Source: Maratus speciosus
Taxonomy: Eukaryota; Arthropoda; Arachnida; Araneae; Salticidae
DNA length: 64,000 nucleotides
Reading direction: 5' to 3'
Assembly: GCA_963932465.1 (NCBI GenBank)
Contig: OZ010795.1
Coordinates: 18,907,197-18,971,196 of the forward strand
Made by a program: the position numbers and the translations under genes. This document shows positions 41,130-56,103 of this stretch, one piece after another. Below the pieces are notes generated by a model. The model saw only the letters and a list, made by a program, of their open reading frames with translations, ran no database searches and had not been told where the DNA came from. Each line of letters begins with the position of its first letter. The first letter of the stretch is position 1.

Positions 41130-43648
41130 TTGGGGGTGGGCGGGGGGGTCAACCGCCGCGGCGAGCGGCCCATCTTCGTCCGCAACCCTTTATTCTTCTA
41201 CTCTACTCCGACTCTTTTGCGGAAGCAAAATTCCCAGGTGCCCAGCCACGTCCCGAATGAAAGACTCTCTAGCGAAAGCCAGATTGAAAAAAAAAAAAAA
41301 AATCAAAAATTGAAACCGGACAAATTTAAAAGGGAATTTACACAAATTAAAGACACCGAAAAGCGGGAAGGGAGGGCTCGGGGCGATGAAGCTACACGAC
41401 GACCCCTTGCTTTTTCTAGCTTATTATTAGTCTTCTTCGTACGCAACCCTTTATTCTTCTACTCTACTCCGACTCTTTTGCGGAAGCAAGATTCCCAGGT
41501 GCCCAGCCACGTCCCGAATGAAAGACTCTCTAGCGAAAGCCAGATTGAAAAAAAAAAAAAAATCAAAAATTGAAACCGGACAAATTTAAAAGGGAATTTA
41601 CACAAATTAAAGACACCGAAAAGCGGGAAGGGAGGGCTCGGGGCGATGAAGCTACACGACGACCCCTTGCTTTTTCTAGCTTATTATTAGTCTTCTTCGT
41701 ACGCAACCTTTTATTCTTCTACTCTACTCCGACTCTTTTGCGGAAGCAAGATTCCCAGGTGCCCAGCCACGTCCCGAATGAAAGACTCTCTAGCGAAAGC
41801 CAGATTGAAAAAAAAAAAAAAAAATCAAAAATTGAAACCGGACAAATTTAAAAGGGAATTTACACAAATTAAAGACACCGAAAAGCGGGAAGGGAGGGCT
41901 CGGGGCGATGAAGCTACACGACGACCCCTTGCTTTTTCTAGCTTATTATTAGTCTCGGGCGGCGGTTGGGGGTGGGCGGGGGGGTCAACCGCCGCGGCGA
42001 GCGGCCCATCTTCGTCCGCAACCCTTTATTCTTCTACTCTACTCCGACTCTTTTGCGGAAGCAAAATTCCCAGGTGCCCAGCCACGTCCCGAATGAAAGA
42101 CTCTCTAGCGAAAGCCAGATTGAAAAAAAAAAAAAAAAAATCAAAAATTGAAACCGGACAAATTTAAAAGGGAATTTACACAAATTAAAGACACCGAAAA
42201 GCGGGAAGGGAGGGCTCGGGGCGATGAAGCTACACGACGACCCCTTGCTTTTTCTAGCTTATTATTAGTCTTCTTCGTACGCAACCCTTTATTCTTCTAC
42301 TCTACTCCGACTCTTTTGCGGAAGCAAGATTCCCAGGTGCCCAGCCACGTCCCGAATGAAAGACTCTCTAGCGAAAGCCAGATTGAAAAAAAAAAAAAAA
42401 AAATCAAAAATTGAAACCGGACAAATTTAAAAGGGAATTTACACAAATTAAAGACACCGAAAAGCGGGAAGGGAGGGCTCGGGGCGATGAAGCTACACGA
42501 CGACCCCTTGCTTTTTCTAGCTTATTATTAGTCTTCTTCGTACGCAACCCTTTATTCTTCTACTCTACTCCGACTCTTTTGCGGAAGCAAGATTCCCAGG
42601 TGCCCAGCCACGTCCCGAATGAAAGACTCTCTAGCGAAAGCCAGATTGAAAAAAAAAAAAAAAAATCAAAAATTGAAACCGGACAAATTTAAAAGGGAAT
42701 TTACACAAATTAAAGACACCGAAAAGCGGGAAGGGAGGGCTCGGGGCGATGAAGCTACACGACGACCCCTTGCTTTTTCTAGCTTATTATTAGTCTCGGG
42801 CGGCGGTTGGGGGTGGGCGGGGGGGTCAACCGCCGCGGCGAGCGGCCCATCTTCGTCCGCAACCCTTTATTCTTCTACTCTACTCCGACTCTTTTGCGGA
42901 AGCAAAATTCCCAGGTGCCCAGCCACGTCCCGAATGAAAGACTCTCTAGCGAAAGCCAGATTGAAAAAAAAAAAAAAAAAAATCAAAAATTGAAACCGGA
43001 CAAATTTAAAAGGGAATTTACACAAATTAAAGACACCGAAAAGCGGGAAGGGAGGGCTCGGGGCGATGAAGCTACACGACGACCCCTTGCTTTTTCTAGC
43101 TTATTATTAGTCTTCTTCGTACGCAACCCTTTATTCTTCTACTCTACTCCGACTCTTTTGCGGAAGCAAGATTCCCAGGTGCCCAGCCACGTCCCGAATG
43201 AAAGACTCTCTAGCGAAAGCCAGATTGAAAAAAAAAAAAAAAAATCAAAAATTGAAACCGGACAAATTTAAAAGGGAATTTACACAAATTAAGGACACCG
43301 AAAAGCGGGAAGGGAGGGCTCGGGGCGATGAAGCTACACGACGACCCCTTGCTTTTTCTAGCTTATTATTAGTCTTCTTCGTACGCAACCCTTTATTCTT
43401 CTACTCTACTCCGACTCTTTTGCGGAAGCAAGATTCCCAGGTGCCCAGCCACGTCCCGAATGAAAGACTCTCTAGCGAAAGCCAGATTGAAAAAAAAAAA
43501 AAAAAATCAAAAATTGAAACCGGACAAATTTAAAAGGGAATTTACACAAATTAAAGACACCGAAAAGCGGGAAGGGAGGGCTCGGGGCGATGAAGCTACA
43601 CGACGACCCCTTGCTTTTTCTAGCTTATTATTAGTCTCGGGCGGCGGT
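41130..43648 (+). repeat. Higher-order repeat: three L-S-S trimers
   Basis: L blocks at 41130, 41966, 42807 and 43648 are spaced 836, 841 and 841 bp, each interval being one L and two S units. The near-exact spacing shows amplification of a trimer rather than random mixing. Confidence 0.8.
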
Positions 43649-44224
43649 TGGGGGTGGGCGGGGGGGTCAACCGCCGCGGCGAGCGGCCCATCTTCGTCCG
43701 CAACCCTTTATTCTTCTACTCTACTCCGACTCTTTTGCGGAAGCAAGATTCCCAGGTGCCCAGCCACGTCCCGAATGAAAGACTCTCTAGCGAAAGCCAG
43801 ATTGAAAAAAAAAAAAAAATCAAAAATTGAAACCGGACAAATTTAAAAGGGAATTTACACAAATTAAAGACACCGAAAAGCGGGAAGGCAGGGCTCGGGG
43901 CGATGAAGCTACACGACGACCCCTTGCTTTTTCTAGCTTATTATTAGTCTTCTTCGTACGCAACCCTTTATTCTTCTACTCTACTCCGACTCTTTTGCGG
44001 AAGCAAGATTCCCAGGTGCCCAGCCACGTCCCGAATGAAAGACTCTCTAGCGAAAGCCAGATTGAAAAAAAAAAAAAAAAAAATCAAAAATTGAAACCGG
44101 ACAAATTTAAAAGGGAATTTACACAAATTAAAGACACCGAAAAGCGGGAAGGGAGGGCTCGGGGCGATGAAGCTACACGACGACCCCTTGCTTTTTCTAG
44201 CTTATTATTAGTCTCGGGCGGCGG

Positions 44225-47200
44225 TTGGGGGTGGGCGGGGGGGTCAACCGCCGCGGCGAGCGGCCCATCTTCGTCCGGAACCCTTTATTCTTCTACTCTA
44301 CTCCGACTCTTTTGCGGAAGCAAGATTCCCAGGTGCCCAGCCACGTCCCGAATGAAAGACTCTCTAGCGAAAGCCAGATTGAAAAAAAAAAAAAAAAATC
44401 AAAAATTGAAACCGGACAAATTTAAAAGGGAATTTACACAAATTAAAGACACCGAAAAGCGGGAAGGGAGGGCTCGGGGCGATGAAGCTACACGACGACC
44501 CCTTGCTTTTTCTAGCTTATTATTAGTCTCGGGCGGCGGTTGGGGGTGGGCGGGGGGGTCAACCGCCGCGGCGAGCGGCCCATCTTCGTCCGCAACCCTT
44601 TATTCTTCTACTCTACTCCGACTCTTTTGCGGAAGCAAAATTCCCAGGTGCCCAGCCACGTCCCGAATGAAAGACTCTCTAGCGAAAGCCAGATTGAAAA
44701 AAAAAAAAAAAAAAATCAAAAATTGAAACCGGACAAATTTAAAAGGGAATTTACACAAATTAAAGACACCGAAAAGCGGGAAGGGAGGGCTCGGGGCGAT
44801 GAAGCTACACGACGACCCCTTGCTTTTTCTAGCTTATTATTAGTCTTCTTCGTACGCAACCCTTTATTCTTCTACTCTACTCCGACTCTTTTGCGGAAGC
44901 AAGATTCCCAGGTGCCCAGCCACGTCCCGAATGAAAGACTCTCTAGCGAAAGCCAGATTGAAAAAAAAAAAAAAAATCAAAAATTGAAACCGGACAAATT
45001 TAAAAGGGAATTTACACAAATTAAAGACACCGAAAAGCGGGAAGGGAGGGCTCGGGGCGATGAAGCTACACGACGACCCCTTGCTTTTTCTAGCTTATTA
45101 TTAGTCTTCTTCGTACGCAACCCTTTATTCTTCTACTCTACTCCGACTCTTTTGCGGAAGCAAGATTCCCAGGTGCCCAGCCACGTCCCGAATGAAAGAC
45201 TCTCTAGCGAAAGCCAGATTGAAAAAAAAAAAAAAATCAAAAATTGAAACCGGACAAATTTAAAAGGGAATTTACACAAATTAAAGACACCGAAAAGCGG
45301 GAAGGGAGGGCTCGGGGCGATGAAGCTACACGACGACCCCTTGCTTTTTCTAGCTTATTATTAGTCTTCTTCGTACGCAACCCTTTATTCTTCTACTCTA
45401 CTCCGACTCTTTTGCGGAAGCAAGATTCCCAGGTGCCCAGCCACGTCCCGAATGAAAGACTCTCTAGCGAAAGCCAGATTGAAAAAAAAAAAAAATCAAA
45501 AATTGAAACCGGACAAATTTAAAAGGGAATTTACACAAATTAAAGACACCGAAAAGCGGAAAGGGAGGGCTCGGGGCGATGAAGCTACACGACGACCCCT
45601 TGCTTTTTCTAGCTTATTATTAGTCTTCTTCGTACGCAACCCTTTATTCTTCTACTCTACTCCGACTCTTTTGCGGAAGCAAGATTCCCAGGTGCCCAGC
45701 CACGTCCCGAATGAAAGACTCTCTAGCGAAAGCCAGATTGAAAAAAAAAAAAAAAAATCAAAAATTGAAACCGGACAAATTTAAAAGGGAATTTACACAA
45801 ATTAAAGACACCGAAAAGCGGGAAGGGAGGGCTCGGGGCGATGAAGCTACACGACGACCCCTTGCTTTTTCTAGCTTATTATTAGTCTTCTTCGTACACA
45901 ACCCTTTATTCTTCTACTCTACTCTGACTCTTTTGCGGAAGCAAGATTCCCAGGTGCCCAGCCACGTCCCGAATGAAAGACTCTCTAGCGAAAGCCAGAT
46001 TGAAAAAAAAAAAAAAATCAAAAATTGAAACCGGACAAATTTAAAAGGGAATTTACACAAATTAAAGACACCGAAAAGCGGGAAGGGAGGGCTCGGGGCG
46101 ATGAAGCTACACGACGACCCCTTGCTTTTTCTAGCTTATTATTAGTCTTCTTCGTACGCAACCCTTTATTCTTCTACTCTACTCCGACTCTTTTGCGGAA
46201 GCAAGATTCCCAGGTGCCCAGCCACGTCCCGAATGAAAGACTCTCTAGCGAAAGCCAGATTGAAAAAAAAAAAAAAAAATCAAAAATTGAAACCGGACAA
46301 ATTTAAAAGGGAATTTACACAAATTAAAGACACCGAAAAGCGGGAAGGCAGGGCTCGGGGCGATGAAGCTACACGACGACCCCTTGCTTTTTCTAGCTTA
46401 TTATTAGTCTCGGGCGGCGGTTGGGGGTGGGCGGGGGGGTCAACCGCCGCGGCGAGCGGCCCATCTTCGTCCGCAACCCTTTATTCTTCTACTCTACTCC
46501 GACTCTTTTGCGGAAGCAAGATTCCCAGGTGCCCAGCCACGTCCCGAATGAAAGACTCTCTAGCGAAAGCCAGATTGAAAAAAAAAAAAAAAAAATCAAA
46601 AATTGAAACCGGACAAATTTAAAAGGGAATTTACACAAATTAAAGACACCGAAAAGCGGGAAGGCAGGGCTCGGGGCGATGAAGCTACACGACGACCCCT
46701 TGCTTTTTCTAGCTTATTATTAGTCTTCTTCGTACGCAACCCTTTATTCTTCTACTCTACTCCGACTCTTTTGCGGAAGCAAGATTCCCAGGTGCCCAGC
46801 CACGTCCCGAATGAAAGACTCTCTAGCGAAAGCCAGATTGAAAAAAAAAAAAAAAATCAAAAATTGAAACCGGACAAATTTAAAAGGGAATTTACACAAA
46901 TTAAAGACACCGAAAAGCGGGAAGGGAGGGCTCGGGGCGATGAAGCTACACGACGACCCCTTGCTTTTTCTAGCTTATTATTAGTCTTCTTCGTACGCAA
47001 CCCTTTATTCTTCTACTCTACTCCGACTCTTTTGCGGAAGCAAGATTCCCAGGTGCCCAGCCACGTCCCGAATGAAAGACTCTCTAGCGAAAGCCAGATT
47101 GAAAAAAAAAAAAAAAATCAAAAATTGAAACCGGACAAATTTAAAAGGGAATTTACACAAATTAAAGACACCGAAAAGCGGGAAGGGAGGGCTCGGGGCG

Positions 47201-47518
47201 ATGAAGCTACACGACGTCCCCTTGCTTTTTCTAGCTTATTATTAGTCTTCTTCGTACGCAACCCTTTATTCTTCTACTCTACTCCGACTCTTTTGCGGAA
47301 GCAAGATTCCCAGGTGCCCAGCCACGTCCCGAATGAAAGACTCTCTAGCGAAAGCCAGATTGAAAAAAAAAAAAAAAATCAAAAATTGAAACCGGACAAA
47401 TTTAAAAGGGAATTTACACAAATTAAAGACACCGAAAAGCGGGAAGGGAGGGCTCGGGGCGATGAAGCTACACGACGACCCCTTGCTTTTTCTAGCTTAT
47501 TATTAGTCTTCTTCGTAC
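44225..47518 (+). repeat. Higher-order repeat, 12-unit block copy 1
   Basis: It starts with L, L, six S, then L at 46421, like the blocks at 56104 and 59398. Point variants recur at the same offsets: 'ctctgactc' at about +1697, 'gaaggcaggg' at about +2119 and +2435, 'acgtcccc' at about +2987. It differs from the other two in lacking the 'ggggaacaacc' change in its third L block. Confidence 0.75.
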
Positions 47519-50500
47519 GCAACCCTTTATTCTTCTACTCTACTCCGACTCTTTTGCGGAAGCAAGATTCCCAGGTGCCCAGCCACGTCCCGAATGAAAG
47601 ACTCTCTAGCGAAAGCCAGATTGAAAAAAAAAAAAAAAAATCAAAAATTGAAACCGGACAAATTTAAAAGGGAATTTACACAAATTAAAGACACCGAAAA
47701 GCGGGAAGGGAGGGCTCGGGGCGATGAAGCTACACGACGACCCCTTGCTTTTTCTAGCTTATTATTAGTCTTCTTCGTACGCAACCCTTTATTCTTCTAC
47801 TCTACTCCGACTCTTTTGCGGAAGCAAGATTCCCAGGTGCCCAGCCACGTCCCGAATGAAAGACTCTCTAGCGAAAGCCAGATTGAAAAAAAAAAAAAAA
47901 ATCAAAAATTGAAACCGGACAAATTTAAAAGGGAATTTACACAAATTAAAGACACCGAAAAGCGGGAAGGGAGGGCTCGGGGCGATGAAGCTACACGACG
48001 ACCCCTTGCTTTTTCTAGCTTATTATTAGTCTTCTTCGTACGCAACCCTTTATTCTTCTACTCTACTCCGACTCTTTTGCGGAAGCAAGATTCCCAGGTG
48101 CCCAGCCACGTCCCGAATGAAAGACTCTCTAGCGAAAGCCAGATTGAAAAAAAAAAAAAAAAAATCAAAAATTGAAACCGGACAAATTTAAAAGGGAATT
48201 TACACAAATTAAAGACACCGAAAAGCGGGAAGGGAGGGCTCGGGGCGATGAAGCTACACGACGACCCCTTGCTTTTTCTAGCTTATTATTAGTCTTCTTC
48301 GTACGCAACCCTTTATTCTTCTACTCTACTCCGACTCTTTTGCGGAAGCAAGATTCCCAGGTGCCCAGCCACGTCCCGAATGAAAGACTCTCTAGCGAAA
48401 GCCAGATTGAAAAAAAAAAAAAAATCAAAAATTGAAACCGGACAAATTTAAAAGGGAATTTACACAAATTAAAGACACCGAAAAGCCGGAAGGGAGGGCT
48501 CGGGGCGATGAAGCTACACGACGACCCCTTGCTTTTTCTAGCTTATTATTAGTCTTCTTCGTACGCAACCCTTTATTCTTCTACTCTACTCCGACTCTTT
48601 TGCGGAAGCAAGATTCCCAGGTGCCCAGCCACGTCCCGAATGAAAGACTCTCTAGCGAAAGCCAGATTGAAAAAAAAAAAAAAAAATCAAAAATTGAAAC
48701 CGGACAAATTTAAAAGGGAATTTACACAAATTAAAGACACCGAAAAGCGGGAAGGGAGGGCTCGGGGCGATGAAGCTACACGACGACCCCTTGCTTTTTC
48801 TAGCTTATTATTAGTCTTCTTCGTACGCAACCCTTTATTCTTCTACTCTACTCCGACTCTTTTGCGGAAGCAAGATTCCCAGGTGCCCAGCCACGTCCCG
48901 AATGAAAGACTCTCTAGCGAAAGCCAGATTGAAAAAAAAAAAAAAAAATCAAAAATTGAAACCGGACAAATTTAAAAGGGAATTTACACAAATTAAAGAC
49001 ACCGAAAAGCGGGAAGGGAGGGCTCGGGGCGATGAAGCTACACGACGACCCCTTGCTTTTTCTAGCTTATTATTAGTCTTCTTCGTACGCAACCCTTTAT
49101 TCTTCTACTCTACTCCGACTCTTTTGCGGAAGCAAGATTCCCAGGTGCCCAGCCACGTCCCGAATGAAAGACTCTCTAGCGAAAGCCAGATTGAAAAAAA
49201 AAAAAAATCAAAAATTGAAACCGGACAAATTTAAAAGGGAATTTACACAAATTAAAGACACCGAAAAGCGGGAAGGGAGGGCTCGGGGCGATGAAGCTAC
49301 ACGACGACCCCTTGCTTTTTCTAGCTTATTATTAGTCTTCTTCGTACGCAACCCTTTATTCTTCTACTCTACTCCGACTCTTTTGCGGAAGCAAGATTCC
49401 CAGGTGCCCAGCCACGTCCCGAATGAAAGACTCTCTAGCGAAAGCCAGATTGAAAAAAAAAAAAAAATCAAAAATTGAAACCGGACAAATTTAAAAGGGA
49501 ATTTACACAAATTAAAGACACCGAAAAGCGGGAAGGGAGGGCTCGGGGCGATGAAGCTACACGACGACCCCTTGCTTTTTCTAGCTTATTATTAGTCTCG
49601 GGCGGCGGTTGGGGGTGGGCGGGGGGGTCAACCGCCGCGGCGAGCGGCCCATCTTCGTCCGCAACCCTTTATTCTTCTACTCTACTCCGACTCTTTTGCG
49701 GAAGCAAAATTCCCAGGTGCCCAGCCACGTCCCGAATGAAAGACTCTCTAGCGAAAGCCAGATTGAAAAAAAAAAAAAAAAAAAAATCAAAAATTGAAAC
49801 CGGACAAATTTAAAAGGGAATTTACACAAATTAAAGACACCGAAAAGCGGGAAGGGAGGGCTCGGGGCGATGAAGCTACACGACGACCCCTTGCTTTTTC
49901 TAGCTTATTATTAGTCTTCTTCGTACGCAACCCTTTATTCTTCTACTCTACTCCGACTCTTTTGCGGAAGCAAGATTCCCAGGTGCCCAGCCACGTCCCG
50001 AATGAAAGACTCTCTAGCGAAAGCCAGATTGAAAAAAAAAAAAAAATCAAAAATTGAAACCGGACAAATTTAAAAGGGAATTTACACAAATTAAAGACAC
50101 CGAAAAGCGGGAAGGGAGGGCTCGGGGCGATGAAGCTACACGACGACCCCTTGCTTTTTCTAGCTTATTATTAGTCTCGGGCGGCGGTTGGGGGTGGGCG
50201 GGGGGGTCAACCGCCGCGGCGAGCGGCCCATCTTCGTCCGCAACCCTTTATTCTTCTACTCTACTCCGACTCTTTTGCGGAAGCAAAATTCCCAGGTGCC
50301 CAGCCACGTCCCGAATGAAAGACTCTCTAGCGAAAGCCAGATTGAAAAAAAAAAAAAAAATCAAAAATTGAAACCGGACAAATTTAAAAGGGAATTTACA
50401 CAAATTAAAGACACCGAAAAGCGGAAGGGAGGGCTCGGGGCGATGAAGCTACACGACGACCCCTTGCTTTTTCTAGCTTATTATTAGTCTCGGGCGGCGG

Positions 50501-52741
50501 TTGGGGGTGGGCGGGGGGGTCAACCGCCGCGGCGAGTGGCCCATCTTCGTCCGCAACCCTTTATTCTTCTACTCTACTCCGACTCTTTTGCGGAAGCAAA
50601 ATTCCCAGGTGCCCAGCCACGTCCCGAATGAAAGACTCTCTAGCGAAAGCCAGATTGAAAAAAAAAAAAAAAAATCAAAAATTGAAACCGGACAAATTTA
50701 AAAGGGAATTTACACAAATTAAAGACACCGAAAAGCGGGAAGGCAGGGCTCGGGGCGATGAAGCTACACGACGACCCCTTGCTTTTTCTAGCTTATTATT
50801 AGTCTTCTTCGTACGCAACCCTTTATTCTTCTACTCTACTCCGACTGTTTTGCGGAAGCAAGATTCCCAGGTGCCCAGCCACGTCCCGAATGAAAGACTC
50901 TCTAGCGAAAGCCAGATTGAAAAAAAAAAAAAAATCAAAAATTGAAACCGGACAAATTTAAAAGGGAATTTACACAAATTAAAGACACCGAAAAGCGGAA
51001 GGGAGGGCTCGGGGCGATGAAGCTACACGACGACCCCTTGCTTTTTCTAGCTTATTATTAGTCTTCTTCGTACGCAACCCTTTATTCTTCTACTCTACTC
51101 CGACTCTTTTGCGGAAGCAAGATTCCCAGGTGCCCAGCCACGTCCCGAATGAAAGACTCTCTACTGAAAGCCAGATTGAAAAAAAAAAAAAAATCAAAAA
51201 TTGAAACCGGACAAATTTAAAAGGGAATTTACACAAATTAAAGACACCGAAAAGCGGGAAGGGAGGGCTCGGGGCGATGAAGCTACACGACGACCCCTTG
51301 CTTTTTCTAGCTTATTATTAGTCTTCTTCGTACGCAACCCTTTATTCTTCTACTCTACTCCGACTCTTTTGCGGAAGCAAGATTCCCAGGTGCCCAGCCA
51401 CGTCCCGAATGAAAGACTCTCTAGCGAAAGCCAGATTGAAAAAAAAAAAAAAAAATCAAAAATTGAAACCGGACAAATTTAAAAGGGAATTTACACAAAT
51501 TAAAGACACCGAAAAGAGGAAGGGAGGGCTCGGGGCGATGAAGCTACACAACGACCCCTTGCTTTTTCTAGCTTATTATTAGTCTCGGGCGGCGGTTGGG
51601 GGTGGGCGGGGGGGTCAACCGCCGCGGCGAGCGGCCCATCTTCGTCCGCAACCCTTTATTCTTCGACTCTACTCCGACTCTTTTGCGGAAGCAAGATTCC
51701 CAGGTGCCCAGCCACGTCCCGAATGAAAGACTCTCTAGCGAAAGCCAGATTGAAAAAAAAAAAAAATCAAAAATTGAAACCGGACAAATTTAAAAGGGAA
51801 TTTACACAAATTAAAGACACCGAAAAGCGGAAGGGAGGGCTCGGGGCGATGAAGCTACACGACGACCCCTTGCTTTTTCTAGCTTATTATTATTCTCGGG
51901 CGGCGGTTGGGGGTGGGCGGGGGGGTCAACCGCCGCGGCGAGTGGCCCATCTTCGTCCGCAACCCTTTATTCTTCTACTCTACTCCGACTCTTTTGCGGA
52001 AGCAAAATTCCCAGGTGCCCAGCCACGTCCCGAATGAAAGACTCTCTAGCGAAAGCCAGATTGAAAAAAAAAAAAAAAATCAAAAATTGAAACCGGACAA
52101 ATTTAAAAGGGAATTTACACAAATTAAAGACACCGAAAAGCGGGAAGGGAGGGCTCGGGGCGATGAAGCTACACGACGACCCCTTGCTTTTTCTAGCTTA
52201 TTATTAGTCTTCTTCGTACGCAACCCTTTATTCTTCTACTCTACTCCGACTCTTTTGCGGAAGCAAGATTCCCAGGTGCCCAGCCACGTCCCGAATGAAA
52301 GACTCTCTAGCGAAAGCCAGATTGAAAAAAAAAAAAAAAATCAAAAATTGAAACCGGACAAATTTAAAAGGGAATTTACACAAATTAAAGACACCGAAAA
52401 GCGGGAAGGGAGGGCTCGGGGCGATGAAGCTACACGACGACCCCTTGCTTTTTCTAGCTTATTATTAGTCTTCTTCGTACGCAACCCTTTATTCTTCTAC
52501 TCTACTCCGACTCTTTTGCGGAAGCAAGATTCCCAGGTGCCCAGCCACGTCCCGAATGAAAGACTCTCTAGCGAAAGCCAGATTGAAAAAAAAAAAAAAA
52601 TCAAAAATTGAAACCGGACAAATTTAAAAGGGAATTTACACAAATTAAAGACACCGAAAAGCGGGAAGGGAGGGCTCGGGGCGATGAAGCTACACGACGA
52701 CCCCTTGCTTTTTCTAGCTTATTATTAGTCTCGGGCGGCGG

Positions 52742-55700
52742 TTGGGGGTGGGCGGGGGGGTCAACCGCCGCGGCGAGCGGCCCATCTTCGTCCGCAACCC
52801 TTTATTCTTCTACTCTACTCCGACTCTTTTGCGGAAGCAAGATTCCCAGGTGCCCAGCCACGTCCCGAATGAAAGACTCTCTAGCGAAAGCCAGATTGAA
52901 AAAAAAAAAAAAAAAATCAAAAATTGAAACCGGACAAATTTAAAAGGGAATTTACACAAATTAAAGACACCGAAAAGCGGGAAGGGAGGGCTCGGGGCGA
53001 TGAAGCTACACGACGACCCCTTGCTTTTTCTAGCTTATTATTAGTCTTCTTCGTACGCAACCCTTTATTCTTCTACTCTACTCCGACTCTTTTGCGGAAG
53101 CAAGATTCCCAGGTGCCCAGCCACGTCCCGAATGAAAGACTCTCTAGCGAAAGCCAGATTGAAAAAAAAAAAAAAAAAAATCAAAAATTGAAACCGGACA
53201 AATTTAAAAGGGAATTTACACAAATTAAAGACACCGAAAAGCGGGAAGGGAGGGCTCGGGTCGATGAAGCTACACGACGACCCCTTGCTTTTTCTAGCTT
53301 ATTATTAGTCTTCTTCGTACGCAACCCTTTATTCTTCTACTCTACTCCGACTCTTTTGCGGAAGCAAGATTCCCAGGTGCCCAGCCACGTCCCGAATGAA
53401 AGACTCTCTAGCGAAAGCCAGATTGAAAAAAAAAAAAAAAATCAAAAATTGAAACCGGACAAATTTAAAAGGGAATTTACACAAATTAAAGACACCGAAA
53501 AGCGGGAAGGCAGGGCTCGGGGCGATGAAGCTACACGACGACCCCTTGCTTTTTCTAGCTTATTATTAGTCTCGGGCGGCGGTTGGGGGTGGGCGGGGGG
53601 GTCAACCGCCGCGGCGAGCGGCCCATCTTCGTCCGCAACCCTTTATTCTTCTACTCTACTCCGACTCTTTTGCGGAAGCAAGATTCCCAGGTGCCCAGCC
53701 ACGTCCCGAATGAAAGACTCTCTAGCGAAAGCCAGATTGAAAAAAAAAAAAAAAAAATCAAAAATTGAAACCGGACAAATTTAAAAGGGAATTTACACAA
53801 ATTAAAGACACCGAAAAGCGGGAAGGGAGGGCTCGGGGCGATGAAGCTACACGACGACCCCTTGCTTTTTCTAGCTTATTATTAGTCTTCTTCGTACGCA
53901 TCCCTTTATTCTTCTACTCTACTCCGACTCTTTTGCGGAAGCAAGATTCCCAGGTGCCCAGCCACGTCCCGAATGAAAGACTCTCTAGCGAAAGCCAGAT
54001 TGAAAAAAAAAAAAAAAAAAATCAAAAATTGAAACCGGACAAATTTAAAAGGGAATTTACACAAATTAAAGACACCGAAAAGCGGGAAGGGAGGGCTCGG
54101 GGCGATGAAGCTACACGACGACCCCTTGCTTTTTCTAGCTTATTATTAGTCTTCTTCGTACGCAACCCTTTATTCTTCTACTCTACTCCGACTCTTTTGC
54201 GGAAGCAAGATTCCCAGGTGCCCAGCCACGTCCCGAATGAAAGACTCTCTAGCGAAAGCCAGATTGAAAAAAAAAAAAAAAATCAAAAATTGAAACCGGA
54301 CAAATTTAAAAGGGAATTTACACAAATTAAAGACACCGAAAAGCGGGAAGGGAGGGCTCGGGGCGATGAAGCTACACGACGACCCCTTGCTTTTTCTAGC
54401 TTATTATTAGTCTCGGGCGGCGGTTGGGGGTGGGCGGGGGGGTCAACCGCCGCGGCGAGCGGCCCATCTTCGTCCGCAACCCTTTATTCTTCTACTCTAC
54501 TCCGACTCTTTTGCGGAAGCAAAATTCCCAGGTGCCCAGCCACGTCCCGAATGAAAGACTCTCTAGCGAAAGCCAGATTGAAAAAAAAAAAAAAAAAATC
54601 AAAAATTGAAACCGGACAAATTTAAAAGGGAATTTACACAAATTAAAGACACCGAAAAGCGGGAAGGGAGGGCTCGGGGCGATGAAGCTACACGACGACC
54701 CCTTGCTTTTTCTAGCTTATTATTAGTCTTCTTCGTACGCAACCCTTTATTCTTCTACTCTACTCCGACTCTTTTGCGGAAGCAAGATTCCCAGGTGCCC
54801 AGCCACGTCCCGAATGAAAGACTCTCTAGCGAAAGCCAGATTGAAAAAAAAAAAAAAAAAATCAAAAATTGAAACCGGACAAATTTAAAAGGGAATTTAC
54901 ACAAATTAAAGACACCGAAAAGCGGGAAGGGAGGGCTCGGGGCGATGAAGCTACACGACGACCCCTTGCTTTTTCTAGCTTATTATTAGTCTTCTTCGTA
55001 CGCAACCCTTTATTCTTCTACTCTACTCCGACTCTTTTGCGGAAGCAAGATTCCCAGGTGCCCAGCCACGTCCCGAATGAAAGACTCTCTAGCGAAAGCC
55101 AGATTGAAAAAAAAAAAAAAAAATCAAAAATTGAAACCGGACAAATTTAAAAGGGAATTTACACAAATTAAAGACACCGAAAAGCGGGAAGGGAGGGCTC
55201 GGGGCGATGAAGCTACACGACGACCCCTTGCTTTTTCTAGCTTATTATTAGTCTCGGGCGGCGGTTGGGGGTGGGCGGGGGGGTCAACCGCCGCGGCGAG
55301 CGGCCCATCTTCGTCCGCAACCCTTTATTCTTCTACTCTACTCCGACTCTTTTGCGGAAGCAAAATTCCCAGGTGCCCAGCCACGTCCCGAATGAAAGAC
55401 TCTCTAGCGAAAGCCAGATTGAAAAAAAAAAAAAAAAATCAAAAATTGAAACCGGACAAATTTAAAAGGGAATTTACACAAATTAAAGACACCGAAAAGC
55501 GGGAAGGGAGGGCTCGGGGCGATGAAGCTACACGACGACCCCTTGCTTTTTCTAGCTTATTATTAGTCTTCTTCGTACGCAACCCTTTATTCTTCTACTC
55601 TACTCCGACTCTTTTGCGGAAGCAAGATTCCCAGGTGCCCAGCCACGTCCCGAATGAAAGACTCTCTAGCGAAAGCCAGATTGAAAAAAAAAAAAAAAAA

Positions 55701-56103
55701 TCAAAAATTGAAACCGGACAAATTTAAAAGGGAATTTACACAAATTAAAGACACCGAAAAGCGGGAAGGGAGGGCTCGGGGCGATGAAGCTACACGACGA
55801 CCCCTTGCTTTTTCTAGCTTATTATTAGTCTTCTTCGTACGCAACCCTTTATTCTTCTACTCTACTCCGACTCTTTTGCGGAAGCAAGATTCCCAGGTGC
55901 CCAGCCACGTCCCGAATGAAAGACTCTCTAGCGAAAGCCAGATTGAAAAAAAAAAAAAAAAATCAAAAATTGAAACCGGACAAATTTAAAAGGGAATTTA
56001 CACAAATTAAAGACACCGAAAAGCGGGAAGGGAGGGCTCGGGGCGATGAAGCTACACGACGACCCCTTGCTTTTTCTAGCTTATTATTAGTCTCGGGCGG
56101 CGG
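52742..56103 (+). repeat. Higher-order repeat: four L-S-S trimers
   Basis: L blocks at 52742, 53583, 54424, 55265 and 56104 are spaced 841, 841, 841 and 839 bp. It is the same trimer type as 41130-43648. Confidence 0.8.
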